A DNA stretch of 13,449 nucleotides from Candidatus Zhuqueibacterota bacterium (lineage in GTDB: Bacteria > Zhuqueibacterota > Zhuqueibacteria > Residuimicrobiales > Krinioviventaceae). Made by a program: the position numbers and the translations under genes. The stretch is taken from contig RQOI01000197.1 of the NCBI GenBank assembly GCA_003854995.1, forward strand, positions 1 to 13,449. The letters run 5' to 3'. Position 1 is the first letter of the stretch; every line of letters begins with the position of its first letter. Below the pieces are notes generated by a model, which was not told where the DNA came from, did no database searches, and saw only the letters and a list, made by a program, of their open reading frames with translations. Positions 7,345-13,449 of this stretch are shown here, piece by piece.

Positions 7345-8767
7345 TGCCTCTGATGATCACAGGAATTGTTTTTGCGATGATGCAAAAATCCAGCCGAATA
7401 GACCAACTATCGATATATTCAAGGTCGAGCTTCATCCAGTCCTCAAAACGCATTTGATTTCTCTTGCCAATCTGCCACAAGCAGGTCAAGCCGGGGCGCA
7501 TGCTGAATCGCCTCTTTTGCCATCTTTTTTCAATGCCCTCAGCATCCCGTTTTGGCAATGGCCGCGGACCCACCAGGCTCATATCGCCCAACAACACATT
7601 GATGAGTTGCGGAATTTCATCGAGGCTCGTCTTTCGGAGCCATTTGCCGGCCGGGGTTATTCGCGGATCATCTTTGATCTTGAACGCGGGACGGTCGGCT
7701 TCATTCAAATACTCCAGCTGCTCCTGCAGATCTTCCGCACCCACGACCATTGTTCGAAACTTTATCATCTTAAAGGTGCGACGGTTATAGCCAATTCTCT
7801 CCTGCTTGAAGAATATCGGACCCGGCGATGTCAATTGAATCAGCAAGGCCAGAAGAAGGAAAAAGGGAGCAAAAAGTAAAAGTGCCGTTGCTGAAAAAAC
7901 GATGTCGATCAGACGCTTCAGCCATAGATATTCAAGCTGATGGGACGAGCCGGTATAAACGGTCAGGATGGACTCTTCGTCCATTTGAAAAGACACGGTC
8001 TTGAGCGTTTGAATTTCAAACCAGTTGGAAGGCACGCGACAGACAATGCCCATATCCTGACAGAGGGTGATGAGGCTCCGAATTTCCTCATAATATTTTT
8101 TTATGGGCAGAACAATATAAACCTCATCTACCACGTGATTCTCAAGGTAGTGCGGGAACTCTTGGATGGTGCAAATGATTTTTACTTTGGGCCCTTTTTC
8201 CGCCTGATGGCTGCCATCATCGACAAAACCGCGCAGCCGATAGCCATATTCAGGTCGACTGAGAACCTTGCGCGCCAGCTGAAATGCCCTTGTATTGGTG
8301 CCGATGAAGACGACGTGTCGTAAATTCCGTCCCGAGGTGCGCAATTGGATGATGTACTGGCGGTAGAGCCATCGTTCGAGCACGGTTCCCACACAGCAGG
8401 AAAGCCAGAAGGTGAAGAATACGTTTTGATTCACATTGTGTCGACCGAACGCGACGCTGACCGCGCCGAACAGCATAACCCCGACGGTCACGGCTTTGAC
8501 GATGTCGAACCATTCGACGAGAATGCCGGTGAACCGTCTCGCATCATACAGGCCGAGTCGGCTGAACAGGTAGGACCATCCCCACAATAAAAGGAAAAGG
8601 GCAATGAAATTGCTGAGAGAAAATTTATATGAAAAAAAACCGAGAAGATCCGCAGGAATGGCTTTGGGCGCGTGCAGATACAAGGCAAGTGTAAAGGTGA
8701 GCAGCATGATGATGAGATCCAGCACGCGCGTCACATTGTCGACAGCTTTTCGTCGCAGGGTTGTCAT
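7334..8767 (-). CDS. Polyprenyl-phosphate sugar-1-phosphate transferase (WbaP/EpsE-like initiating enzyme)
   Basis: This 477-residue membrane protein probably starts repeat-unit synthesis by transferring a sugar-1-phosphate from a UDP-sugar to undecaprenyl phosphate. The N-terminal part holds four or five hydrophobic helices up to about residue 130. A Rossmann-like domain follows (VVFIGTNTRAFQLARKVL near 150). The C-terminal catalytic domain begins at KRLIDIVFS (284) with its re-entrant helix, then PGPIFFKQERIG, KFRTM near 336-340, LDEIPQL with the D383-E384 pair essential in PglC-type enzymes, and VGPRPLP. The length and N-terminal extension match the large WbaP class rather than the minimal PglC class. 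Glucose or galactose is the common sugar in this class, but specificity is not visible. The ATG at 8767 has only a weak A-rich Shine-Dalgarno, and a terminator-like hairpin ends 26 bp upstream, which may control this and all following genes. Confidence 0.95.
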   Translation of the reverse strand: MTTLRRKAVDNVTRVLDLIIMLLTFTLALYLHAPKAIPADLLGFFSYKFSLSNFIALFLLLWGWSYLFSRLGLYDARRFTGILVEWFDIVKAVTVGVMLFGAVSVAFGRHNVNQNVFFTFWLSCCVGTVLERWLYRQYIIQLRTSGRNLRHVVFIGTNTRAFQLARKVLSRPEYGYRLRGFVDDGSHQAEKGPKVKIICTIQEFPHYLENHVVDEVYIVLPIKKYYEEIRSLITLCQDMGIVCRVPSNWFEIQTLKTVSFQMDEESILTVYTGSSHQLEYLWLKRLIDIVFSATALLLFAPFFLLLALLIQLTSPGPIFFKQERIGYNRRTFKMIKFRTMVVGAEDLQEQLEYLNEADRPAFKIKDDPRITPAGKWLRKTSLDEIPQLINVLLGDMSLVGPRPLPKRDAEGIEKRWQKRRFSMRPGLTCLWQIGKRNQMRFEDWMKLDLEYIDSWSIRLDFCIIAKTIPVIIRGTGH

Positions 8768-8793
8768 GAGTTCGCAATCTTTTCAATTTGTCC

Positions 8794-8817
8794 AAAAAAA
8801 ACCACAGCAGCGCTGTG
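8794..8817 (-). terminator. Intrinsic terminator-like hairpin upstream of the sugar-transferase gene
   Basis: Read on the minus strand, CACAGC-GCT-GCTGTG forms a perfect 6 bp stem with a 3 nt loop, then one G and eight consecutive T. This is the standard rho-independent layout. It lies about 124 nt after the autokinase stop and ends 26 nt before the sugar-transferase ATG. The short stem suggests moderate strength, so read-through is plausible. It could end the export-gene transcript or act as an attenuator for the glycan genes. Confidence 0.6.
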
Positions 8818-8854
8818 TTCATTCAATCGTCCTCGAAGCGGACAGAAGCGACGG

Positions 8855-8860
8855 AGTATA
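8855..8860 (-). promoter_or_regulatory. Possible -10 element in the leader of the sugar-transferase gene
   Basis: TATACT matches the sigma-70-type -10 consensus at five of six bases and would start a transcript near 8848, giving a leader of about 80 nt that contains the terminator-like hairpin. No good -35 box is found 16-18 bp upstream, so the call is weak. Confidence 0.22.
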
Positions 8861-8893
8861 TAGCCTGGCAGCCGTGTGTTGATGATTCGGAGG

Positions 8894-8904
8894 GCAATTA
8901 TTGC
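8894..8904. promoter_or_regulatory. Short palindrome, possible operator
   Basis: GCAAT-A-ATTGC is a perfect 11 bp inverted repeat in the gap between the autokinase and sugar-transferase genes, about 35 bp upstream of the TATACT element. Its position suits a regulator binding site, but a palindrome this short can be chance. Confidence 0.2.
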
Positions 8905-8941
8905 GCCAATAGCTCACCAGACGACCGACCAGGAAGTGTTA

Positions 8942-11275
8942 TTATCGCGGACTCCTCTTCTTATGTTTTTCGTCTGTCGAATAGTATGTATAGTAATAGT
9001 CATAATCACCGTAGAGATTCTTTGCTCTCACATTGTTCAAAACAGCGCCGATCAAATTGACTTTCACCCGATCGAGGAGGCTCTTTGCTTTCAGGATGAT
9101 TTCACGATCATTCTTCGCCGATTCTATCACAAGCACAGCGCCATCAACCTGCGGGCCCAGGACCGCTGCATCGGTCACGGCGATGACAGGAGGCGCATCC
9201 AGGATGACAAATTCATATTTCTCTTTCAAGAGCGACAAAAGATCTCTCATTGGTTCACTGGCCAAAATTTCGGACGGATTCGATGGCAAGAGGCCGCAGG
9301 TCAATACCGCCAAATTATCAATCCGAGTCTTGTTGATCGCGGCATTCAGCGACAGATCAAGTGAAGCCATCTGTTGTATTGCCTTCTTGGCGCGCAACGA
9401 CGTCTGCCGCTCCGAATAGGCTGCCGGCATTTCCAGGTCATTTTCATTTGTGCTTGGCCGCGGAGCAGCGTGGTTCAGTTGATCATTTTTATCGTAATGG
9501 ATCAGGATATCCGCCAATCCTGGTTCGCGATTGATATTGAACAGCTTGTGCAAAGTCGGCCGACGAAGATCGGCGTCGATGAGCAGCGTTCGTAGCCCCA
9601 TTTGCGCGGTCGCAATAGCCACATTCGCGGCTGTCGTGGACTTGCCTTCACGCGGCCCCGAACTCGTGATCATGATGCAGCGCAATTTTTGCGACAGGTT
9701 GGAAAACTGCAGATTCGTACGAAGAGTGCGATAGGCTTCAGAGGCCGGGGATGAGGGCTGCGAATGAGCCACCAGGGCAGCGAGATTGCCAACGACCGGT
9801 TCTCCATCCGCCGAGCCGTTCAAGCCTCGAATTCTGGGGATTGAGCCGAGGATGGCCAGACCTGTTTTTTTCTCCACATCCTCCGGCGTCTTGAGTGACG
9901 TATCCAGGGATTCAAGGAAAAATGTCAAGCCCAGCCCGATGGTTAAGCCGAGCATCAGACCGATGGCAAGATTCAACTCTATTCGCGGGAGAATCGGCTT
10001 TTTGGGAAGCTGGGCGCGATCGATGATTCGCATATCACCGATTTTTTCCGCTTCACTGATGCGAGCTTGTTCGCGACGCTCGGACAGTATGCTATATAGA
10101 TTATTGGCCAAATCGCGTTCGCGCGTCAATCGAGCCAATTCAAATTCTTTGTCCGGCAACCGGCGCAGCGAATCCTCATAGTCTTTGAGAGATGCTGCCA
10201 ACGACTGCTCTTGCGTGCGCAGCATCTGCAGGGTGAGATCGAGCTCGATCCGGCGTTGATATAAGGAGGACATTTGCGAAACCGGATCGACAAGATTTTC
10301 CTGCTCCGCGAGTTTGCGCGCCTCCTCAGCGAGGCTCACCCTGACGTGCGCCATATCATTTTTGATCTGCGACATTTTGGGATTATCATCCGGAACACCC
10401 TGTAATTGCAGGGTGATATAGTTGTCCTGCAAGGTCGACAGCTGCTGTTTGAGCTGCTGAATGATCTGATTCGACACATTGGCGATGGAGGGGACGAGGT
10501 TCTTTTGACGTTCATAGATTTGATTCGTCACCGATGTCAACATCTGCTCTGTCCGCTCACGTTCATTCTTTGCTTCCTGATACCAGAGTTCGATGTTTTT
10601 GGCAAGCTGCAACTGTTCCTCGACCTCTTTGTCCAATGCCGTGACGCGATTGTTCACCTTGAAGGTGCGCAGCGCCGATTCGGATTGATCCAGTTTGGTC
10701 TTGTAGGAGAGCAATTGCTCTTCGATGAAAATACGCATATCGCTCACACCCTCTCGACGGATGCGCAGATTTCGCGCCAGCAAAACGTCGCACAGGGTGT
10801 TGGCGAGAGTCATGGCGACATACGGATCATCGGCCGCCTTGACCCGAATTTGGATCACATCCGATTCAGCCAACGGGACGGCATCGATATTGCTCTTGAT
10901 CATCGCCGCATAATAGGAAGGCATATCAAAGCCCGGGGGAGGATCGTCGGGCAACGGGAGCTGCTCTTTCACCCACTCTGGCAGCGCATCCAGCACCTCA
11001 TAAGCGACGGATCGACTTTTTATCTCTTGAATCTGGTTTAATAACGTCTCTTTGACAGGCTGGTAGCGATAAGGCTGTTGCGCTGTTGAAAAGGGGGCCT
11101 GCGGCTGCTCGTAAATGATGGTCGTGCTCGCCTGATAATATCTTGTGGCCGTAGCATTGTAATAGAGCACCGGCAAAAGCACCGCGCATATGCAGATCAG
11201 GACATACCATCCGCGACGAAATAATAAATCCAAAAAAGCGTGTACAGGAGATTTTTCTCTCTCGTTCGAATTCAA
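8942..11275 (-). CDS. Wzc-like polysaccharide co-polymerase and tyrosine autokinase (BY-kinase)
   Basis: This inner-membrane protein of about 777 residues is predicted to set chain length and link polymerisation to export by cycles of tyrosine autophosphorylation. A Wzz domain follows the first membrane helix (about 23-41). A long periplasmic coiled-coil region comes next, then a proline-rich stretch and a second helix at about 433-455. The cytoplasmic kinase has Walker A GPREGKST at 540-547, Walker A' LLIDADLRRP with D567 and D569, Walker B VILDAPPV with D693, and a C-terminal tyrosine cluster (GDYDYYYTYYS), the usual phosphorylation tail. An extra hydrophilic stretch lies between residues about 593 and 651. 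The frame is open to 11401, but that would overlap the SLBB gene by over 100 bp. I prefer the TTG at 11275, which has GAGGGAA a few bases upstream and begins MNSNEREKSPVHAF; the ATG at 11314 is the alternative. Two tandem TAA codons end the gene. Confidence 0.95.
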   Translation of the reverse strand: MNSNEREKSPVHAFLDLLFRRGWYVLICICAVLLPVLYYNATATRYYQASTTIIYEQPQAPFSTAQQPYRYQPVKETLLNQIQEIKSRSVAYEVLDALPEWVKEQLPLPDDPPPGFDMPSYYAAMIKSNIDAVPLAESDVIQIRVKAADDPYVAMTLANTLCDVLLARNLRIRREGVSDMRIFIEEQLLSYKTKLDQSESALRTFKVNNRVTALDKEVEEQLQLAKNIELWYQEAKNERERTEQMLTSVTNQIYERQKNLVPSIANVSNQIIQQLKQQLSTLQDNYITLQLQGVPDDNPKMSQIKNDMAHVRVSLAEEARKLAEQENLVDPVSQMSSLYQRRIELDLTLQMLRTQEQSLAASLKDYEDSLRRLPDKEFELARLTRERDLANNLYSILSERREQARISEAEKIGDMRIIDRAQLPKKPILPRIELNLAIGLMLGLTIGLGLTFFLESLDTSLKTPEDVEKKTGLAILGSIPRIRGLNGSADGEPVVGNLAALVAHSQPSSPASEAYRTLRTNLQFSNLSQKLRCIMITSSGPREGKSTTAANVAIATAQMGLRTLLIDADLRRPTLHKLFNINREPGLADILIHYDKNDQLNHAAPRPSTNENDLEMPAAYSERQTSLRAKKAIQQMASLDLSLNAAINKTRIDNLAVLTCGLLPSNPSEILASEPMRDLLSLLKEKYEFVILDAPPVIAVTDAAVLGPQVDGAVLVIESAKNDREIILKAKSLLDRVKVNLIGAVLNNVRAKNLYGDYDYYYTYYSTDEKHKKRSPR

Positions 11276-11280
11276 TATCG

Positions 11281-11287
11281 TTCCCTC
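11281..11287 (-). promoter_or_regulatory. Ribosome binding site supporting a TTG start for the autokinase
   Basis: GAGGGAA lies between the SLBB gene stop (11291-11289) and the TTG at 11275-11273, about 8 nt from the GAGG core to the start codon. It is the best Shine-Dalgarno near any candidate start of this gene and gives a 13 bp gap to the upstream gene instead of an overlap. Confidence 0.55.
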
Positions 11288-11288
11288 G

Positions 11289-11858
11289 TCATCTTGCGCG
11301 CAAATACCAGGCATATATGCTGGCGATGAGCGCGAGTTCATGTACGACTCGGATTGTGTCTCGCCAGAATGTCCAGGAGCTCGTACGAACATAGACGACA
11401 TCGCCGGGTTGCAGTATTGGCGGCGGCATCAACATATCACGATCTCCTAGATATTTACTTACATCATAAAAGATGATTTTGCGTGAAGCTGTATCAAATC
11501 TTCTTTTCAATTCTGCATCTTTAATTTTATCGTCATCGGACTCTTTCATGATCGTCTCCAGGGTTTCCGGACTGATCGACCACTCGCTGGCTTGCCGAGT
11601 GAGCTGCACTTTGCCCAGCTTGGCCTGTTTGGTCGGCCCTCCGGCGATGGATATCAACTCGATCAAATTGGTGTCGTAAGGAACCCGATGTTTGCCAGGA
11701 TCTTGCACCTCGCCCCAGATGGCGACGACCATTTCAAGTTGTTGCTCATCTCCGAGTAAATAATCACTGCTCCTGGTGTCCTCTTGCGCCAAAGCCACGG
11801 CGGCGAGAGCGCATAGAGCAAGGATGAATCTCGTCAGTTTGTTCGCGTGCAGCATCAT
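11289..11858 (-). CDS. Exported SLBB-domain protein, small OPX-like polysaccharide export component
   Basis: This protein of about 189 residues has a Sec signal peptide (FILALCALAAVALA, likely cleavage before Q25) without a lipobox, because the residue before the cysteine is leucine. The mature part shows one SLBB-type domain: VAIWGEVQDPGKHRVPYD, then IELISIAGGPT, later IIFYDVSKYL and LQPGDVVYVRTS, with a charged stretch of about 30 residues inside. It ends with an aromatic helix (WTFWRDTIRVVHELALIASIYAWYL), like the amphipathic C-terminal helix that forms the outer-membrane pore of Wza. The Poly_export domain usual in Wza is absent, so this is a reduced or accessory form. Its place just before the autokinase matches wza-wzc order. 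The start is uncertain: ATGs at 11858, 11855 and 11882 and a TTG at 11900 share the frame, none with a good Shine-Dalgarno; 11858 gives the most normal signal peptide. Confidence 0.82.
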   Translation of the reverse strand: MMLHANKLTRFILALCALAAVALAQEDTRSSDYLLGDEQQLEMVVAIWGEVQDPGKHRVPYDTNLIELISIAGGPTKQAKLGKVQLTRQASEWSISPETLETIMKESDDDKIKDAELKRRFDTASRKIIFYDVSKYLGDRDMLMPPPILQPGDVVYVRTSSWTFWRDTIRVVHELALIASIYAWYLRAR

Positions 11859-11906
11859 GTCTTGTCTTTTCTGCTCCTGCATGATAGTCGTTGAACTCAA
11901 GTTACA

Positions 11907-11916
11907 GGCATGCCTT
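11907..11916. promoter_or_regulatory. Perfect 10 bp palindrome near the predicted transcription start
   Basis: AGGCATGCCT is fully self-complementary and lies just downstream of the possible -10 box of the export operon. It could be an operator half-site pair, but it is short and unsupported by a second copy in full. Confidence 0.2.
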
Positions 11917-11920
11917 ATTT

Positions 11921-11951
11921 AGTATCAAAAAACATACCATGCCCACTTCAA
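11921..11951 (-). promoter_or_regulatory. Possible promoter of the export and glycan operon
   Basis: On the minus strand TTGAAG (11951-11946) could be a -35 box and GATACT (11926-11921) a -10 box, with a 19 bp spacer that is longer than ideal. It lies in the only gap upstream of the SLBB gene. No clear terminator follows the MFS gene, so read-through from it is also possible. Confidence 0.3.
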
Positions 11952-11976
11952 TATGTCCAGGCATCCCGGTGAAAAG

Positions 11977-13281
11977 CTAGACATTTTTTTTACGCCGATG
12001 AAAATCTGGCACTCGCAGCAGCACAATCAAGCCGGCGATCATCACCAGCACCAGCGAGCCGATGGCCGCCTTATATTTTACGACATTGCCGTATTTTGCC
12101 AACAGCATTGTCATGCTGCTCCACAAGAGGGGGCCTGTTATGGCCGCCGCTTTGCCGGACAAGGCATAGAGTCCAAAGAACTCGCCAATGTTCTCTCTTG
12201 GCACCAATGTGACCAATAGCGGTCGCGCTGCCGTCCAGGTCGAACCCATCAGGATGCCGACGCCGGCGCCTAATAGCCAGAAAAGCCGGTGATTCATCGT
12301 CGCGATGACAATGGTCAGGACAATGATCCAGGCCAGGATGACGCCGACGAGGGTTTTCTTTGGGCCAAAATGATCGGTGAGAATGCCGCAAATGACCGAG
12401 CCGATGACGGCCGCTGGAATGACAAGGACAAAAAAAGTGTTGGTCTGCGCTTGCGTAAAGCCCATGACCGCCTGAGTATATACGGCCATGAAAATCACAA
12501 TTGTCTGAATACTGTCTTCATATAGAAACTTGGCCAGCAAAAAGCGCAGCAGTCCAGGATGCTTTTGCGTGCTTTTGATCGAATGCCACACCTTTTTGTA
12601 AGACGATTTGATGTCCCAATGGGGGTCGCGCACCTCGATGGCCGGTTCGCGAACAAAGATGAAAATTGGAATGGCAAATATCAGGAACAGGATGGCGGTC
12701 GGCATGAAAGCCGCCACTGTCCCTCCGGCGCGAATGCCCGGGATAGTGACGCCAAACTGGCGGCCATCGACAAAAAGCCCGCCGACTAAAAGTCCAGCTG
12801 CGGATCCCAGATAACCGATCGCCACACCATATCCGGACACGCGACCGAGCGTCTTTGGCGTGCTGACAGCGGGCAATAGTGCGTTATAAAATACCAGTCC
12901 GCCCTGATAGCTGTAATTAGAGATCACATAGATGGCGAGAACCAGTGGAATCAGCAGTTGTGTGGATGAAATCGTGACGCCGGCTACGCCGAGGAGCAAA
13001 GTCCCGGAAATGCAGGCGACGGTGAAAATGAACAGCGCCACCATCTTTTTGTTCTTTCTATCCGACCAATCACCGAGCACCGGCATGGTGATGGCGACGA
13101 GGAGCATGGAGAATGAATTGACGAGCGAGACCCAAAAATCGCTTTGTGCCAGCTCAATGACAATCCAGGTGCTGAAATATAGCGACACGACATTCATGGA
13201 GTAGGCTGTGTTGGCAAAATCATACAGAATCCACGCGGCGGTGGCGGCTGGAGTGGGTCTTGCGGCGTCTTTCATCTTCAT
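11977..13281 (-). CDS. MFS transporter, UMF1 (Atg22-like) family
   Basis: This 434-residue protein is a predicted 12-helix secondary transporter of the cytoplasmic membrane. The opening WILYDFANTAYSMNVVSLYF is the hallmark of the UMF1 branch (unidentified major facilitators, related to yeast Atg22). The classical MFS motif A appears between helices 2 and 3 as VLGDWSDRKNKK, and a second copy in the C-terminal half reads GILTDHFGPKK. A long cytoplasmic loop in the middle carries FVREPAIEVRDPHWDIK. The substrate is unknown for most bacterial members; amino acids or peptides are the analogy from Atg22, which is weak. I chose the ATG at 13281 because AGAGGA lies about 7 nt upstream; an ORF start at 13317 is less likely. 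It precedes the export operon by about 118 bp and may be only a neighbour, since Wzx flippases belong to other superfamilies. Confidence 0.93.
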   Translation of the reverse strand: MKMKDAARPTPAATAAWILYDFANTAYSMNVVSLYFSTWIVIELAQSDFWVSLVNSFSMLLVAITMPVLGDWSDRKNKKMVALFIFTVACISGTLLLGVAGVTISSTQLLIPLVLAIYVISNYSYQGGLVFYNALLPAVSTPKTLGRVSGYGVAIGYLGSAAGLLVGGLFVDGRQFGVTIPGIRAGGTVAAFMPTAILFLIFAIPIFIFVREPAIEVRDPHWDIKSSYKKVWHSIKSTQKHPGLLRFLLAKFLYEDSIQTIVIFMAVYTQAVMGFTQAQTNTFFVLVIPAAVIGSVICGILTDHFGPKKTLVGVILAWIIVLTIVIATMNHRLFWLLGAGVGILMGSTWTAARPLLVTLVPRENIGEFFGLYALSGKAAAITGPLLWSSMTMLLAKYGNVVKYKAAIGSLVLVMIAGLIVLLRVPDFHRRKKNV

Positions 13282-13320
13282 AGATTTTCCTCTGCTCGGG
13301 GGTGGCGGCAAAATCATATG

Positions 13321-13349
13321 AATATAAGGAGTATTTCGATGAACAACAA
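13321..13349 (-). promoter_or_regulatory. Probable promoter of the MFS gene
   Basis: On the minus strand TTGTTG (13349-13344) and TATATT (13326-13321) are separated by exactly 17 bp. The -10 box matches consensus at five of six positions, the -35 at three of six. Transcription would start near 13313, leaving a leader of about 32 nt before the ATG at 13281. Confidence 0.45.
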
Positions 13350-13410
13350 AAGATTGAACCAGGCGAATGTAAAAGGTCAGTTACGGGTAGCCACGTTGAC
13401 AAAAGCGTAA
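13339..13410 (+). CDS. Possible 23-residue small protein, divergent from the MFS gene
   Basis: A complete ATG-to-TAA frame of 23 codons runs on the plus strand, opposite to every other gene here. AAGGAG at 13326-13331 sits 7 nt before the ATG, a near-ideal ribosome binding site. The peptide begins MNNKRLNQANVKG, is basic, has no acidic residues and has no hydrophobic segment. I recognise no family. The AAGGAG overlaps the predicted minus-strand MFS promoter, so its resemblance to a Shine-Dalgarno may be chance, and I see no clear plus-strand promoter. A leader peptide for a gene beyond the right edge is possible but unsupported. Confidence 0.2.
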   Translation: MNNKRLNQANVKGQLRVATLTKA

Positions 13411-13420
13411 CATAGAAGAT

Positions 13421-13449
13421 AACCACCGAGAACGCCGAGTTCCACAGAG
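13421..13449. repeat. Degenerate 9-10 bp tandem repeat at the right window edge
   Basis: Three imperfect units follow one another: AACCACCGAG, AACGCCGAG and TTCCACAGAG, sharing a C(A/G)C(C/A)GAG core. The array is cut by the window end. It resembles the ACCACAGAG-type intergenic tracts I recall from several Gram-negative genomes, and no coding role is evident. Confidence 0.45.

Noticed and set aside
8625..8822. Minus-strand 65-codon frame starting MNTALLWFF, overlapping the terminator hairpin and the sugar-transferase start
   Set aside because: It begins in the hairpin stem, has no clear ribosome binding site, and mostly runs inside the sugar-transferase gene in another frame. Its phenylalanine run is simply the T-tract. 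It is most likely a shadow rather than a leader peptide.
10406..11041. Plus-strand frame of 211 codons opposite the autokinase
   Set aside because: It lies wholly antisense to the coiled-coil region of the kinase. Its leucine, histidine and glutamine pattern mirrors the heptads on the other strand and shows no family match.
11952..11976. Possible terminator after the MFS gene (CCGGG/CCTGG)
   Set aside because: The arms do not pair perfectly, the stem would be short, and no T-run follows on the minus strand.
11977..13281. MFS transporter as the missing Wzx flippase
   Set aside because: The UMF1 signature and MFS motif A are clear, whereas known Wzx proteins belong to the MOP superfamily. Its separate likely promoter also argues against membership of the glycan operon.

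Overview
This window looks like part of a Gram-negative exopolysaccharide or capsule locus of the Wzx/Wzy type, preceded by one MFS transporter gene. All eight recognisable full-length genes lie on the minus strand, so transcription runs from high to low coordinates. The Gram-negative reading rests on a polysaccharide co-polymerase fused to its tyrosine autokinase and on an adjacent exported SLBB protein with a Wza-like C-terminal helix. Base composition is moderate and no ribosomal or marker gene is present. I cannot place the organism further; an uncultured lineage of the FCB or KSB1/Calditrichota kind is only a guess from gene style.

Layout in transcription order. (1) 13449-13282: intergenic region with a degenerate 9-10 bp repeat at the window edge, a likely promoter for the MFS gene, and a possible 23-codon ORF on the plus strand. 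(2) 13281-11977: UMF1-type MFS transporter. (3) About 118 bp with a possible promoter and a 10 bp palindrome. (4) 11858-11289: small SLBB export protein. (5) 11275-8942: Wzc-like tyrosine autokinase/chain-length regulator, probably starting at a TTG. (6) 174 bp intergenic leader with an intrinsic-terminator-like hairpin just upstream of the next start codon. (7) 8767-7334: WbaP-like polyprenyl-phosphate sugar-1-phosphate transferase. (8) 7280-6147: DPM1-like GT2. (9) 6125-4386: NodU/CmcH-family carbamoyltransferase. (10) 4384-3257: GT4. (11) 3291-1159: two-domain MDR plus Gfo/Idh/MocA oxidoreductase. (12) 1148-105: membrane-anchored GT2. Genes 8 to 12 are tightly packed (1-21 bp gaps and one 35 bp overlap), as in a single transcript. 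No gene-free stretch exceeds 300 bases.

How the parts fit (inference from families): the sugar-1-phosphate transferase starts the repeat unit on undecaprenyl phosphate, and the three glycosyltransferases extend it. The carbamoyltransferase probably adds an O-carbamoyl group, and the oxidoreductase probably makes or modifies an unusual sugar. The SLBB protein and autokinase handle polymerisation control and export. No flippase (Wzx), polymerase (Wzy) or full-length Wza is visible, so the locus probably continues past the left edge.

The points most worth a second look are the terminator placed 26 bp before the sugar-transferase start codon (possible attenuation of the glycan genes), the SLBB protein lacking a Poly_export domain, the extra segment inside the kinase domain, and the pairing of the carbamoyltransferase with the fused oxidoreductase. 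I found no CRISPR array, tRNA, rRNA, transposase or phage gene, and no wholly new system.
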